DNA of 64,000 nucleotides from Bursaphelenchus xylophilus (GCA_904066235.2 CAJFCV020000003.1:9858001-9922000), one strand, 5' to 3'; counted from the first letter of the stretch, positions 48,773 to 60,406 are shown. A program made the numbers and translations. The notes: generated by a model from the sequence alone, not told the origin.

Positions 48773-50972
48773 CTAAAAAAGCTCGGGTCTGGGAAGATTC
48801 AACGGTCGAATTCGCTCGCGGCTCTCTCTTGGTGCCAAAATGAACCTAAAATAATATGAATCAATTAAAAATCCAATGACAAAAAAATTACCTATACAAA
48901 AAACAGGCAGCCAATGATCCGAGGACCGGCCCCAACCAGTAGACGTAATGATTATGCCAGACGTATGCGTTATTTCCTCGAAGAAAGTGGAACAAAGTCA
49001 AGGAAAATGCGTTAACCGGGTTCCAAGGGATATTCGAGTGGAGTAAACTGAAAAATATTTGCAAAAAATTGGCATTCTAAATTTCGAAGTAATCTACATG
49101 TAATTTGAAGTAAAATACGTCAAGCATTTTAGCCAGATCTTTGAGAAAAAAAGCGTTTATTCATGTCTTTGCGTATTTTATTTTTGAAAAAACGCTGCCG
49201 ATAATTGTAAGAACGGGCAAAATTAAAGAATGCTTATAAAAAGAATTCAATCAAACAGAGGAAGTACTCCAAGTGCGACGCTCAGATTTTTATGAAACTT
49301 GGCACAAACTTAGAATAATTTTTTCTAAGATATATGCGAGAATCCTAGCTCGCGCTTTGCAGAAACAACCGAGATTTTTAGATCGAAAGTCGGCCAAAAT
49401 TTAGGACTTTTCGCGGAATTTCGGCGCGAAAAGTTTCATGCCTATTTCTACCGTAAAGAATAATGTTTCTACAAAAAATCAAATTTTTCCGCACGGAACT
49501 GCCAAAGTTATGGCCAAAAAGCGCTTTTCTCTCTGACCGCTCTCCACGTTTAGCGTGCTCTTTCGGCGGCAAAAATCGTTCGATATATCGGCGGCGCCCG
49601 CAAAGCGCGAGCTAAAACTTTCAGGAATTGATATTTAGTCCATACCCGACATGTGTGCAAAATTTAAAGAAAATCTGAGCGTCGCACTTGGAGTACTTCC
49701 CCTGTAAATATAAGCCAAATCTTTCTGATTTTAGAATTGCAATCAACTTTTTTCGGAAAAACTTCTTGTGGTAAAATACGCCCATTCCCAAAAAATAATC
49801 TTAATTTTTCTTCCAGTTCTCACCTCAAAAATGTGCCCAGACCGACCGCCGTTACTGGCCCGACCGAGCTTGTATACAATCTCGAGACGTAGACTCGTTC
49901 ACTTCCAACGGGCCGAGTCACCATCATGTAACTAATGACGGCTCCAATGGTCCCGGCAATCTGACAAATAATCAATTCGTTGGCGCTTCCAGTGAAATCT
50001 CCTTCCATATCAAGTACAAGTTTGGGTAAGGTGGGAAACATTCCGCTGTGAGAGAGCTGAAAGGTCGTTTTTTAATTAGATAATTTTATATTTTTTTTTG
50101 TTCAAACCGTATTTTACATTTTTTGAAATTCGTAAAATTCTATTCATTTTTTTGCATTTTTGGATCCTTCGTATTTTACCTAAAAATATATTCATCTTAT
50201 TCCAAAAGTTCTATTTTTGTCCATAAACCAAAAACTTTCCTCAATTTTTAACTATCAATCACCATAAATCACTTACATAGAACAGTCCGATCCCACTCAG
50301 ACCACCCAGAAATTGCATGGCAAACAAGAAAATGCATAAGAACCAGGGGGTATTCAATGAAAATAATTGGGCCAACGTTATGGCCGGACTCATTTGAACT
50401 CTGAAATTTAGTGAAAACGCCTTGACTGGTCGTAAAAAGATCGCAGTTTTAAGCTATGGGGCAAGATTCAAAAACTTACGTTCCAAAAGAAGTCAGATAG
50501 ATCCCCATTAAAGCAGCATCCGTAAACGACAAAATGATGATTCTGAGGAAGAACTGGACTTGTCGATCCGTTAACTGTGTCTCGATATGTTTATAAATGT
50601 AGACGGACAAAAAGACGGCCAAAAATTCGGCGGCACACGGTCGAACTAGGCGGTCGAAGAAGACCCGAAGCTTGCTTTCTCGGTAAATCGGCTGGAATTC
50701 AAAAGAAAATCATAAAAATTGCTACATATTGAGAAACATATCCAAAAATTGCGCTTTTAACATATTCTAGAAGATAGCAGAATGCTCACTTTTCTCGGCA
50801 GAGTCATCGCCGGCTCCGGATACATGTCATAATAGCCTCTGCTTGCGCTTGAATCCCGATGCCCTTTCCTCAAAATACTTCGCACATTTCCAGCGCCATC
50901 CACCTCATCCGTTGGATGGAAATCGTTCTGTTTTAGAGGGTAAGTGCCATAAAAGTTGTTGGGCCGTGTCAT
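48773..50972 (-). CDS. Unorthodox aquaporin (MIP family)
   Basis: Six exons on the minus strand, 50972-50790, 50691-50480, 50400-50277, 50056-49824, 49047-48892 and 48845-48773, give 326 aa. TM1 begins at RPCAAEFLAVFLSVYIY. The first pore loop has MSPAIT, so the NPA box is SPA; the second has NPVNAFS, so it is NPV. TM segments such as FLCIFLFAMQFLGGLSGIGL and the last span YWLGPVLGSLAACFLY follow MIP topology. Altered NPA boxes are seen in AQP11/12-type superaquaporins, to which some C. elegans aqp genes belong; transport selectivity cannot be inferred. The N-terminus is long and hydrophilic. The in-frame TTG upstream (50990) was not used as start because a true ATG is present. AATAAA on the minus strand lies about 110 bp after the stop. 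Confidence 0.88.
49256..49704. repeat. AGGGGAAGTACTCC-type MITE, copy 1 (aquaporin intron)
   Basis: A 449-bp element with inverted ends of about 34 bp (GAAGTACTCCAAGTGCGACG, continuing CTCAGATTTT). It is about 90% alike by eye to the copy at 51850-52289. It lies within the 48892-49824 part of the aquaporin gene. Confidence 0.88.
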
Positions 50973-50990
50973 GGCCGTCAAACCCTTCAA

Positions 50991-52892
50991 AAAGTATCAA
51001 AAGGTATCAAAATTCTCGGAAAAATCAGTATGCCCAAGAAGAAATTTAGTGGCAAAAACACGCAAAAAAGATCCAAAAAAACTAAATTTCGAAGGTAAAG
51101 TTGGAAAAATAAGCGCTCGAAAACTTCGAAAAAGTAGGAAAACATCAAAAAAATTCCTATAACAATAAATATTTTTCGAAGCCATCTCAAAAAATAGCTG
51201 TCAAAATGGACAGCCTCTGCGAAATTAACGTCCATTTCCGCCAATTGTCGAAACGCAAAGAGAGCGGCCGAAAAAACGAAAAACTTTTTGGGCCTAATCT
51301 CCAGGAAAACACACCTAATCTTGGGGGCTCGCGGTTCCAAAAAAATCTAAAAAAAAACTCTATTTTCGAAACCCTAAATTGTTTTCTCCGCGCCCGGTAA
51401 TCGGTCACTCACGATGAGATTAGCGACGAAACAAAGAATCTGGAGGTTGGGAAATTTAATTAAAATGGAGTTGAACGCGGTCAAGGATAATGTTTTAATA
51501 CGGAAATAGGAGGAATTGAAAGTGAGGTGGGGCTTTAATATTAATTTTTTAGAAGCTAAGATTATTGGAATGACTCTAATAGGAAAGAGAAATCCCTCGA
51601 GTTGTGGATGTCAGGTCTCTTCGAAATTTTATTACAAAAGAGCCAGCTGACAATGAGCGGTTCCTAGTCCTTCCGGAAAGCCGTCGGACTATTTTTTGGC
51701 GTTTCCATTGTACGAAAAGGTCAGGGTCCGAGCGACGGCCCAAAAAATCTACATAACAGTCTGTCGGGAAAATCACGGCGGGTCGTCGCAGCAAATAAAC
51801 TAGCATCAATAAAACAAAATTTTTGCTCTTCATTTCCTGACACAACTGACAGGGGAAGTACTCCAAGTGCGACGCTCAGATTTTGATGAAACTTGGCACA
51901 AATTTATAATAATTTTTTCTAAAATATATGCGAGAATCCTAGGTCGCGCTTTGCAGAAAAAACCGAGATTTTTAGCTCAAAAGTAGGCCAAAATTTAGGA
52001 CTTTTTGCCGAATTTCGGCACGAAAATTTTCATGCATATTTCTACCGTGAAGGATAATTCTTCTACAAAAAATCAAATTTTTCCGCACGAAACTGCCAAA
52101 GTTATGGCCAAAAAGCGTTTTTCTCTCTGACCGCGCTCCACGTTTATCGTGCTCTCTCGGCGGCAAAGATCGTTCGATATCTCCGCAAAGCGCGAGCTAA
52201 AACTTTCAGGAATTGATATTTAGTCCATACCCGACGTGTGCGCGAATTTTAAAGAAAATCTGAACGTCGCACTTGGAGTACTTCCCCTGTGAAATAAATA
52301 ATGGTTGTGTCATACAAAGGAGCCATGAGAGAGCTCCAAATGCGGACGGTGATCAGAGGGACAACCGACTTTGGCCATGGCTTTCCAATCTTCCTTACAA
52401 GTAAAAAACCCCCTTTTAGAAAGACTTTAAAGAGCCTGAGCGCATGTACACACGCTAGGAGAAAACAGAAGGCCTCCTTGTACTGTGCAATCTGTTGCTT
52501 TTTGCACCGTGCAGTATATAAAAAAATAACGAGCAAATAAAATTACACAACTTAACAATACAAACTTCAATTCCCGGAGCAATAAGTCTTCTTATCCGAC
52601 CGCGATCAGACCATATTTTTTGATTGGAATAAAAGATAATTTCTTTGATAATATGAATTTTTCCGGTCCATCGGCCAAAAAAAAAATGCCCTTAATTGCT
52701 GCTATAATAGACGGAATTGAAACTTGGCACAAATTCAGATATTTCTTTTAAGACAGGCGAGTTCCTGAGCTCGCGCTTTGCAGAGACAGCCGTGATCTAT
52801 AATATAAAATAAATACAAATATTTGAACACTCTTTGTAAAAGCATTTATTCTTCGAAATTGGCACAATTTGGCTAAATAAGAATGTCGTATT
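50991..52892. other. Intergenic upstream of the aquaporin gene
   Basis: No exon chain. It contains MITE copy 2 (51850-52289), a partial copy of the 138-bp GCACNGTGC-cluster unit at 51660-51745, GTGC-type motifs at 52480-52515 and a 5' fragment of the MITE family at 52720-52790. Aquaporin promoter sequence should lie near 51000 but no element is recognisable. Confidence 0.5.
51850..52289. repeat. AGGGGAAGTACTCC-type MITE, copy 2
   Basis: A 440-bp element with the same inverted ends (AGGGGAAGTACTCCAAGTGC) and interior as 49256-49704. No coding capacity. Confidence 0.88.
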
Positions 52893-55800
52893 TTAGGCAG
52901 CGGCTTCTTCAACGGCGGGCTCGTCGGCGGGGGCTTCCTGAAAGTTGAAAGTACGTTAAAAAAGCAAGAGAATTCAGGAAGCGCATACAAAATATCGTGT
53001 TAGTAAAGAAGGAAACAGATAGCATAGATAGATTTTGGGTATGAACCAAGGAAATCCACTTCAACAAACAAAGGATGGATGAGTTTATTCATAGTCAACA
53101 ATGAACAACCAACAACCAAGGTTTGGACCTTAAAAATATGCAACTCTTTGCCCTAAAAATATGCAAAAAGTATGTAAAATATGTTGATTTTACCCTAGAC
53201 TTTCATTTTCACCGTATTTCGCAAGTAAATATTACCCTACTTCTTCGGTAAAGTGTAATTTTCTACCCTAGGTCAATATAAATTGACGTTTTTTTATGAA
53301 ATAAGCTGAACCTATTTTATGTACAACAAGCGAAAAATATGTTTAAAGTGACTAAATCCTATGGAGTATTTTTGTCCTAAAAATATCAAAATGACTGGTT
53401 TTTTGGAAAGGATGACTTATGTTTTGAAGGTTTCTAAAAAGTTGTTTTTCCAGTACTCTTTTCGCACTTTCGCCATTTTCACTCGGGTTAGGATAGAGGG
53501 AAAAATTACAGTGCAAAGTGTAAAGAAAGTAAATATTTGTGGCAAACTGGGCAACTAGTACCACAACCGGTAAGGCGTGTACTTGTCAGCGGCGCGACTC
53601 GGCGTGCCGAACTGCAGGAATAAACATACTTCTTTGACGGGTTCGAAGTCGTCGGCCGGGATTTGGAGAGGGATTGGGTCGACGGGCGGGCGGGCCGCAT
53701 CGCCCTCGGCCTTGACCTGCTCCACGTACTTGGGGGGTTCGAGGTTCTTGCGGAGAGTCTCGAGCTCCTCAATGTTCTTGCGGCCCCATTCCGGTGGGGG
53801 ACGGCCGGTGCCGTGGGCAATCGATGGGGCGGGCTTGACCACGGGCTGAAAAATAGAGGGTGATTATTTTTGAAGGGTTGAATTAGGTCATAGATGATGA
53901 GTCTTTCTAGCCAAAAAAATACAGGGTGTACCAAATTCGGTGCCCGATTTGAATTGGCTATAGCTTCTTTAATTTTGGGCCAAATTAAAAAAATTTTTTC
54001 CCCCAGAATCCCCAGACAACCCCATTTTGTCTGATACCAAATATGTTATACATAGGTAAGTGTCATCTACAGTTATTGGATTTATTTTTGGAGTTCATTT
54101 TTTCGGTTGTTTTTTCGGTCTTTCCCGGTGTGTCCGAAAATGGAGTACGGTGCGGAAGAAAAATACGATGGAATTTCCCCTCCTGAAAATCGACGATGAG
54201 AATAAGAACAAAAAGTGAAGATCAACCTCCAGAGTTCGTCGAATGATCCTTGGTGAAGGCATTCCCTCGGTTCTGGCCAAACTTCGTGTACTCATATGCG
54301 GATTTTCTCGGAATTTTGACAAAACTTCTTCCATTTTCAGCTACGTTCGTACCCATCTTTCCTGCTTTTTTTGTGTCCTCTTAACGCTGCCAGTCTCAAG
54401 GAACCTATTCCACCAACGCCAAAATGTCTTGCGATCTGGGTTGGGCCTTACGTCCGTATTTCATCCTGTATTCCCTTTGAACATTTATCGGTGAACCGTA
54501 TTTGCCATACCAAACCACAGACCAAGCTTTTTCTTCCACACCGTACTCCATTTTCGGACACACCGGGAAAGGCCGAAAAAACAACCGAAAAACGACCAAA
54601 AAATGAACTTCAAGAATAAATCCAATACCTGTAGCTGACACTTACCTATGTATGACATATTTGGTATCAGACAAAATGGGGTTGTCTGGGGATACAGGGG
54701 AAAAAAAATTTTTAAATTTGGCCCAAAATTAAAGAAGTTATAGCCAATTCAAATCGGGCACCGAATTTGGTACACCCTGTATTTAATTAACTAGGGAAGT
54801 GTACAAACGAACCCTCACCAAATGACAAGTGTTATACACCATTGGAAAGCCCTTGAAAAATGGTGAAAGGTACCATTTTCAGTTTTTGCAGAATGCCTCA
54901 GGGCAAAAAATTATAAACGGTTGATTTGTCCCTTAAGTAGTTACAATATCTGCTGTGGGGCAAAATAAATCTTATTTCAAAACGCTAAATGGTAAATATT
55001 GCTACTAGGTTGGCCTAAGAATCATTATGAAGTTTGGCGCTTGCCAGTAAAACCATTTTACATATGATATTTACTGGTTTTAAGCACCCATAACGTGAAA
55101 AAAACATTTTTCACTTTTTTTAATTTTGAAAAACATGTAAGTTTGATGGTCTTAACCGTAATCGACCGTTTTCTAGAAAAATTAAAGCGCTTGTAAAAGT
55201 TTAACTCAAATATTATCCTAACTGTAAGAACGCAAAATGTTTTTGCCCAGACTGGGAATCGAATTTTGGCTTATCAGCCTGCTCAGCAACCACTGCACTA
55301 TTGAAGCAACCCTCTTCGAGGATTTTTATCCGCTCAAGAGAAAGAAAGATTTTTGTTGCGAAATGACCTAAAAATAATGAAATTTACAGTATGTCGTCGC
55401 GGAAAGGCATTCTGCAAAAAATGAAAATGGTGTCTTGCACCATTTTTCAAGGGCTTTCCGATGGTGTATAACACTTGCCATTTGGTGAGGGTTCGTTTGT
55501 ACACTTCCCTAGTAAGTGGATATTAGGGTTAACTGTGACTGATTTGAAAAGCAGAGCTTTAGATATGACCACACGCAGCTAAAGAACTTTTAAATGGAGT
55601 CACTTTTCGACTACAAAAAATTTTTTGAATATAGATATAGCCGTCTATGCTGTTTCCACCTTATTCCGACATTGGTAAACAGGTTCTATCCAAAACATTA
55701 CATCAGAAGGCGTTTTTCGGTCAAAATAACGTCAAAAATCTGCTACAACATAAAGATATCCGGCTTACTTTCTCAAACATGGTTCTGCGATCGACATACG

Positions 55801-57111
55801 AGCGACGGTCCACTTGACGGTCGAATTTGGAAGCAACATTGATCTTGGACTGAAAATGTTGATTTGGATGGCATTTTTTCGCTCATCTTACCGGCAAGTT
55901 TCCGACCTCCTCAGTGACTTCCTCTCCCCGTTTGAGGGCCTTGTTACGAGCAGCTTGCTTCTGACGCTCTCCCAATTCTTTGAGCTGAAAAGATTTGTAT
56001 TCTAATTGACAAAGCGTTCAAAAATCAAGATTTCTGTCCGAGAGGCTTTGATCAATCACTTACGTCATATTCCTGACGGTCGTGTCTCTTTTCCAGATCG
56101 TACTTCTCGCCCTCCAGCTTGACGATTCTCGCGTGCAGCTGCTTGATCTTGTTCTTGATGTCGTTGGGCAACACGTTGCTGAGATCTTGGGGTTTGTTGA
56201 TCGAGGCCAAATAGTTGCGCTTGGCCTCGGCCAACTGTTCCTTGGAGGGTCCGCGACGGCCAGTGGGGCCGGCAGCCGGCTTGTCCCCGCCTTCCTCTTG
56301 TTCGCCTCCGGCGGATTTGTTAACGACAAAGTTGCGGCCGCCTTCGGTGGCTCCACCGAATCCGGCGAAGGAACCGGCCATCATTTGTTGACGCTTCAGC
56401 TTCTCTTCTTCACGACGGCGCTTCTCGGCTTCGATTTTGTTCTTGCGCTCTTCCTAAATGAAGGGTGGGGAATTATTTGGGAGGCTTGGGTTTTGCAAAG
56501 TCGATTAGCTAACTTTTTGTTAGTGTGTGGTCATTATGACTTATTCCCTTACCTCTTCCTGACGACGTCTCTCTTCTGCCTGACGTCTGTGTTCGGCAAA
56601 CTCAGCCTCTTCCTCAACTCTCTGTTGTCGACGTTCAATTTGTCGTTGCTTCAACTCCTCCAATTCTCTGGCAATCTGTTCAATCTCTTGAACGCGACGC
56701 TGTTCGTAGTCTCGGCTCTTGGCTTCTGCCTCTTCCTCTTGACGCTTCTTGGCCGCCAACATGGCTTGTTCGGCTTCAGTCATCGTTGCGGGATCTCGCT
56801 CCTCTTCTGGAGGTGGTGGAGGTCGAGCACGGGGCTTCTCCTCGGCTGGAGGACTGAGAGTTTGATGGTATAGGAGGGTGTTATTGTAACTTACGCTTCA
56901 TCGCCTTCTTCTCCCTCTTCCTCCCCTTCCTCGGCTTCAGGCTCTTCGGCTTTGGGTTCAGCGGCAGCTGGAGCGGCGGCTGGAGCGGCTTCTTCAGCTG
57001 GAGCGTCCTCCTCGGCTTCTTCTTCCTCCTCTTCCTCTTCGCTGCTGCAAAATAAAGTTGTTTAGCTGTATAGCATTGTAATACTTACTATATTTCCTCC
57101 TCGTCAGACAT
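52893..57111 (-). CDS. Troponin T (paralogue A)
   Basis: Eight exons on the minus strand, 57111-57089, 57044-56895, 56853-56553, 56453-56064, 55984-55892, 55849-55769, 53845-53630 and 52937-52893, give 432 aa. The protein starts MSDEEEI, followed by a long Glu/Ala/Pro hypervariable acidic tail, then a charged helical region ([20 protein letters not shown]) and the conserved troponin T core ([35 protein letters not shown]), then [14 protein letters not shown] and a Pro-rich C-terminal segment ([16 protein letters not shown]) ending EEAAA. Troponin T anchors the Ca2+ switch to tropomyosin on muscle thin filaments. An acceptor AG at 57121-57122 lies 9 nt before the ATG. AATAAA is at 52850-52845. 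The 55769-53845 intron is swollen by two transposon insertions. Confidence 0.95.
53555..53629 (-). CDS. Alternative C-terminus of troponin T A
   Basis: Immediately after the donor at 53630 the frame stays open for 24 more codons to TAG, ending [18 protein letters not shown]. An acceptor-like TTATTCCTGCAG precedes the TTC of that segment, only 18 nt after the donor and in phase 0. Either retention of the 18 nt or splicing from an upstream exon (55769, also phase 0) would yield a different C-terminus. Codon usage looks coding. Confidence 0.5.
   Translation of the reverse strand, partial: VCLFLQFGTPSRAADKYTPYRLWY
53922..54779 (-). mobile_element. Degenerate mariner-like element in troponin T A intron
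   Basis: Inverted ends CAGGGTGTACCAAATTCGG and complement, TA target duplication, arms of about 255 bp. The centre encodes on the minus strand remnants of a transposase DNA-binding region: [33 protein letters not shown] and [20 protein letters not shown], interrupted by a stop. The catalytic domain is missing. Confidence 0.8.
54791..55512. mobile_element. PIF/Harbinger-type non-autonomous element with tRNA-like insert
   Basis: A 722-bp element with inverted ends of about 105 bp (CTAGGGAAGTGTACAAACGA), flanked by TAA on both sides, which matches the TWA target preference of PIF/Harbinger. It lies 11 bp from the mariner-like element. Inside, about 55247-55317 on the minus strand resembles a tRNA-derived sequence (A-box-like TAGTGCAGTGG, B-box-like ATTCGATTCC). 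Confidence 0.75.
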
Positions 57112-57120
57112 GGCTTCTAA

Positions 57121-57122
57121 CT
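57121..57122 (-). other. Spliced-leader-type acceptor before troponin T A
   Basis: TTTAGGTTATAG ends 9 nt before the ATG at 57111 on the minus strand. Confidence 0.55.
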
Positions 57123-57723
57123 ATAACCTAAAAAAAGAGTGTTTATTCAAGTTAAAGTCCAACGAAAAATATTTTCGTCCAAAACAATAGCAGATCTCGC
57201 AAGCACCTCGCTTATCCTTCAATCCACAGTATCTCAGATATAAATACGCCGAGATTCTTGCACTTAATAACAACCACCGGGTCCTTAGCCCGGCCCAAGG
57301 GCAGCTTCCTGTGTCTTCGGACTGATCAGGACACAGTGTCTGTGTCATGAAGGAAGTTTGTCCTCTCCTCTCCTCGTCCCCATCATCTCTGCCCGAACCC
57401 CTAAACCGCCCATATTCAAGCTGTTAGGTCGGGGAGGTTTTTCCAAACTGACATGGCATATGTCCTTTAGGTTTTTTGCATTTTTTTTATTTTCTCTGCC
57501 TCGCAAAAATCTCAAAGACATTTGACTTTGATTTAGAGATTGTCTGGCGGATCAGGAACTGCCGGCCTAATTGTTCCGGCATCAATAATAACCAAGAGAT
57601 ATGGTGTGTTGGGGAAAAAGATTGTCAAAGTTAACGCGCTTGGAGATTTATGAGCAAAGATAAAATAATCAGCATGGTGAAATAGGATGACAGCTGAAAT
57701 GCGGAGGAGTTGGCGGCGGGGGT
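57123..57723. other. Spacer between the two troponin T genes
   Basis: About 600 bp containing the 3'UTR of paralogue B and a pyrimidine-rich CTCTCC patch. No further exon was recognised. Confidence 0.6.
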
Positions 57724-60390
57724 CTAGACCTTGCCAGCACGGCCTTTGGGTGCAGGCTTGGGCGGTTCCTCGGCCACCGGTTCCGGCTCTGCGGGCGCAC
57801 TTGTCTCGAACTGAAAAAAAAACAAAAGATAATTTAGCAGCAAGTCCCATGGATAATATAAAAAGGGAGGCTGTAGATCAAGTAGGTAGGCAAATCAAAA
57901 GGTGGCTGATTTTTCATCCAGAAAATTTGGAGTGAATACTAGACGGGAGATTGTTATGAAATACGATAAGTTTCGTCTATCGTGACAGAGTTAAATTTTA
58001 GGGCTACCAGAGATACTATGTATGGCGATGTAACATAGACCACACTTACGTCATCAGTGGGCAATTGCAGTGGGATTGGTTGGACTGGAGGACGAGCTCC
58101 TTCAACCTTCTCATGCTCGATGTATTTGAAGGGCTCCAAGTTCTTGCGGAGCGCTTCCAATTCGTCGTTGGTCTTGCGGCCCCACTCTGGAGGAGGCTTG
58201 GCGGTTCCGTGAGCAATGGATGGAGGAGGCTTGACAACTGGCTGAAATTTTGGGAAGTTATTGATGATTACTCGAGGTTCGTAAACGTTTAAAAGGTCCT
58301 GGAAAAATCAGTGATTCTTCAGGAATAATTTCAATGAACGCTTAGTTTATTGGACAACAGGAAGCCCGCAGAAAAGTCGTCTTACCTTTTCATATCTTTC
58401 ACGGCGGTCGGAGTAGCTGCTACGGTCGGTTTGACGATCGAATTTGGAGGCAACGATAATCTTTGGTGGGATCACGGAGTTGGAGGCATCAGCAATCTGG
58501 TCAGGGTCCAGTCCTCGGCTGATGGCCTTCTTGCGCGAGGCTTGCTTTTCGCGCTCGCTGAGCTCTTTCAGCTAAAATAATTCATAAATTATGTGGTCGA
58601 ACTCAAATTTTCGAGCTGATTTAAATGCAAAGTTAATTTTTATTTCATTCAGGTACTTTAGGCATGATGAAGAACTTACGTCGTATTCCTGACGATCTTT
58701 TCTCTTCTCCAGGTCGTATTTCTCGGATTCGAGTCTGACAATCTTGGCATGCAACTGCTTGATCTTGTTCTTCAAGTCATTTGGCAACAGGTTTGAGACG
58801 TCGACTGGGCGAGCAACGACGGACAGGTATTGTTGCTGAAATTCAATGGTTTTGCAGGTAATTCAGACATTTTAGAAGCCACAGGGCTATCTTCGGGACA
58901 CATAATATCAGAAGGAGTGCTTTCTAAACTGTTTCTACATATAATACTAATCTTGTGGCCAGCTTTTAATGCTCTACCCCGTTTTTTTGACCGTTAAGAT
59001 ACCCCTCGCTTACCTTGGCCTCAGCAATCTGCTCAGCGGTTTTTCCTCCGGGCTTGCGGGGTCTGGTGTCGGAGGTCTCAGTGGCGGAGCGCTCCTTCTT
59101 GACGACCACAAAGTTTCGGCCGGGCTTCTCACCGCTAGCGGCAGCCAACAAAGCTCCAGCCATCATGTTACCGCGACGTTGACGTTCCTCCTCGCGACGT
59201 TGACGGTCGGCTTCGCTCTTGGCCTTGCGGGCTTCCTGAAGAAAGAGAGTTGGTTAGGGCAACAAATTAGGTATTTCTTTTTTCTTTTTTTCCTCACCTC
59301 TTCTTGTCTGCGCCTCTCATCATCTTGACGACGACGAGCCGCGAACTCGGCCTCTTCTTTGGCCCATTCAGCGCGACGTTCGGCCTGACGTTGACGGAGC
59401 TCTTCCAGTTCGCGCTCGGTTTGTTCACGCTCAAGCTTGCGACGTTCTTCGTAATCCAAGAGTTTCGCAGCCTCCTCCTCTTCATGTCTTTTCTTGGCAG
59501 CCAACATGGCTTGTTCGGCTTCGGTCAGGGATTCTGGCTGAGCTTCTTCCTGCTTGCGTTCCACTTTCCGCAGTCTGAAAATTGGACGTGCAGAAAATTG
59601 GTTGTTTACAAATTTTAGTAATGAAAAATTTGAATATTCAAAAATGAAATTTTGCATAATTTTTGATGGTAAATGTTCGAATTTGATAAAAGGAAACAAA
59701 AAACGATTTTAAAGACGAATTTCTTTGATGTTTTGTAACAGTACGGTAAAGCGTTATGCAGAAACACAATTTTTTTCAAATTCTACATAACGCGGTTTTA
59801 AAGTTTTTGAGTTTAAAAATCAGCGAGATTAGATAAATTTTTAACTATTCCAATATTTTACATTGAATGTCAAAACCTACTGCGGAGCCTCTTCTTTCTT
59901 GGGCTCGTCATCAGCGGGAGCAGGTGGCGCTGGCGCGGCTGGCTCGGCCTCTTCAGTCTCTTCTGGCTCATCAGCAGCGGCTTCTGGCTCAGCTGGAGCG
60001 CTGTAAAATAAATTTTCCGGTTACGGACTAGTTTCTTACGCAGCTGGTGTGGCGGCGACTTCCTCTTCTTCCTCCTCCTCGTACTCCTCTTCGCTGCTGC
60101 AACATCAAATTTTACTATCTTCAGTTAACGTTTTGGGGTGTTCTTTGCCATGTAATAATTTATGTTCCTAAAGCTTTATTTTTAACTAGAAAGGTTTTTG
60201 ACACTGAAAGTTTTCGTTGTAGGACACCGATTTTTTTCAAGATTAAAATTTTTTGAGATTACTCCAAGGAAATGTTCGCTGTAAAGAGTTTTTGTTATAT
60301 TTAAAATTGATATTCACAACAATTCTTCTTAACACCTCTTAAATTTGATTGCAGCAACTTTTAAAGGCCTTACTATTCTTCTTCGGACAT
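57724..60390 (-). CDS. Troponin T (paralogue B)
   Basis: Nine exons on the minus strand, 60390-60374, 60096-60040, 60000-59881, 59574-59298, 59235-59014, 58835-58680, 58571-58386, 58241-58050 and 57810-57724, give 437 aa. It has the same architecture as paralogue A: MSEEE start, acidic Glu/Ala/Pro tail, [20 protein letters not shown], core [20 protein letters not shown] and [18 protein letters not shown], then [18 protein letters not shown] and [15 protein letters not shown]. Its C-terminus differs ([14 protein letters not shown], then a basic GRAGKV end) and several introns are extra relative to A. It is probably expressed in a different muscle set or stage, by analogy with the multiple troponin T genes of C. 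elegans (mup-2, tnt-2 to tnt-4); which orthologue it is cannot be told by eye. Confidence 0.95.
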
Positions 60391-60404
60391 GATTGAAGGC
60401 TGTT

Positions 60405-60406
60405 CT
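60405..60406 (-). other. Spliced-leader-type acceptor before troponin T B
   Basis: GAATTTCAG ends 14 nt before the ATG at 60390 on the minus strand and supports this start. Confidence 0.55.

Noticed and set aside
53577..53863. Plus-strand frames over troponin T exons
   Set aside because: Antisense shadows of the well supported minus-strand exons.
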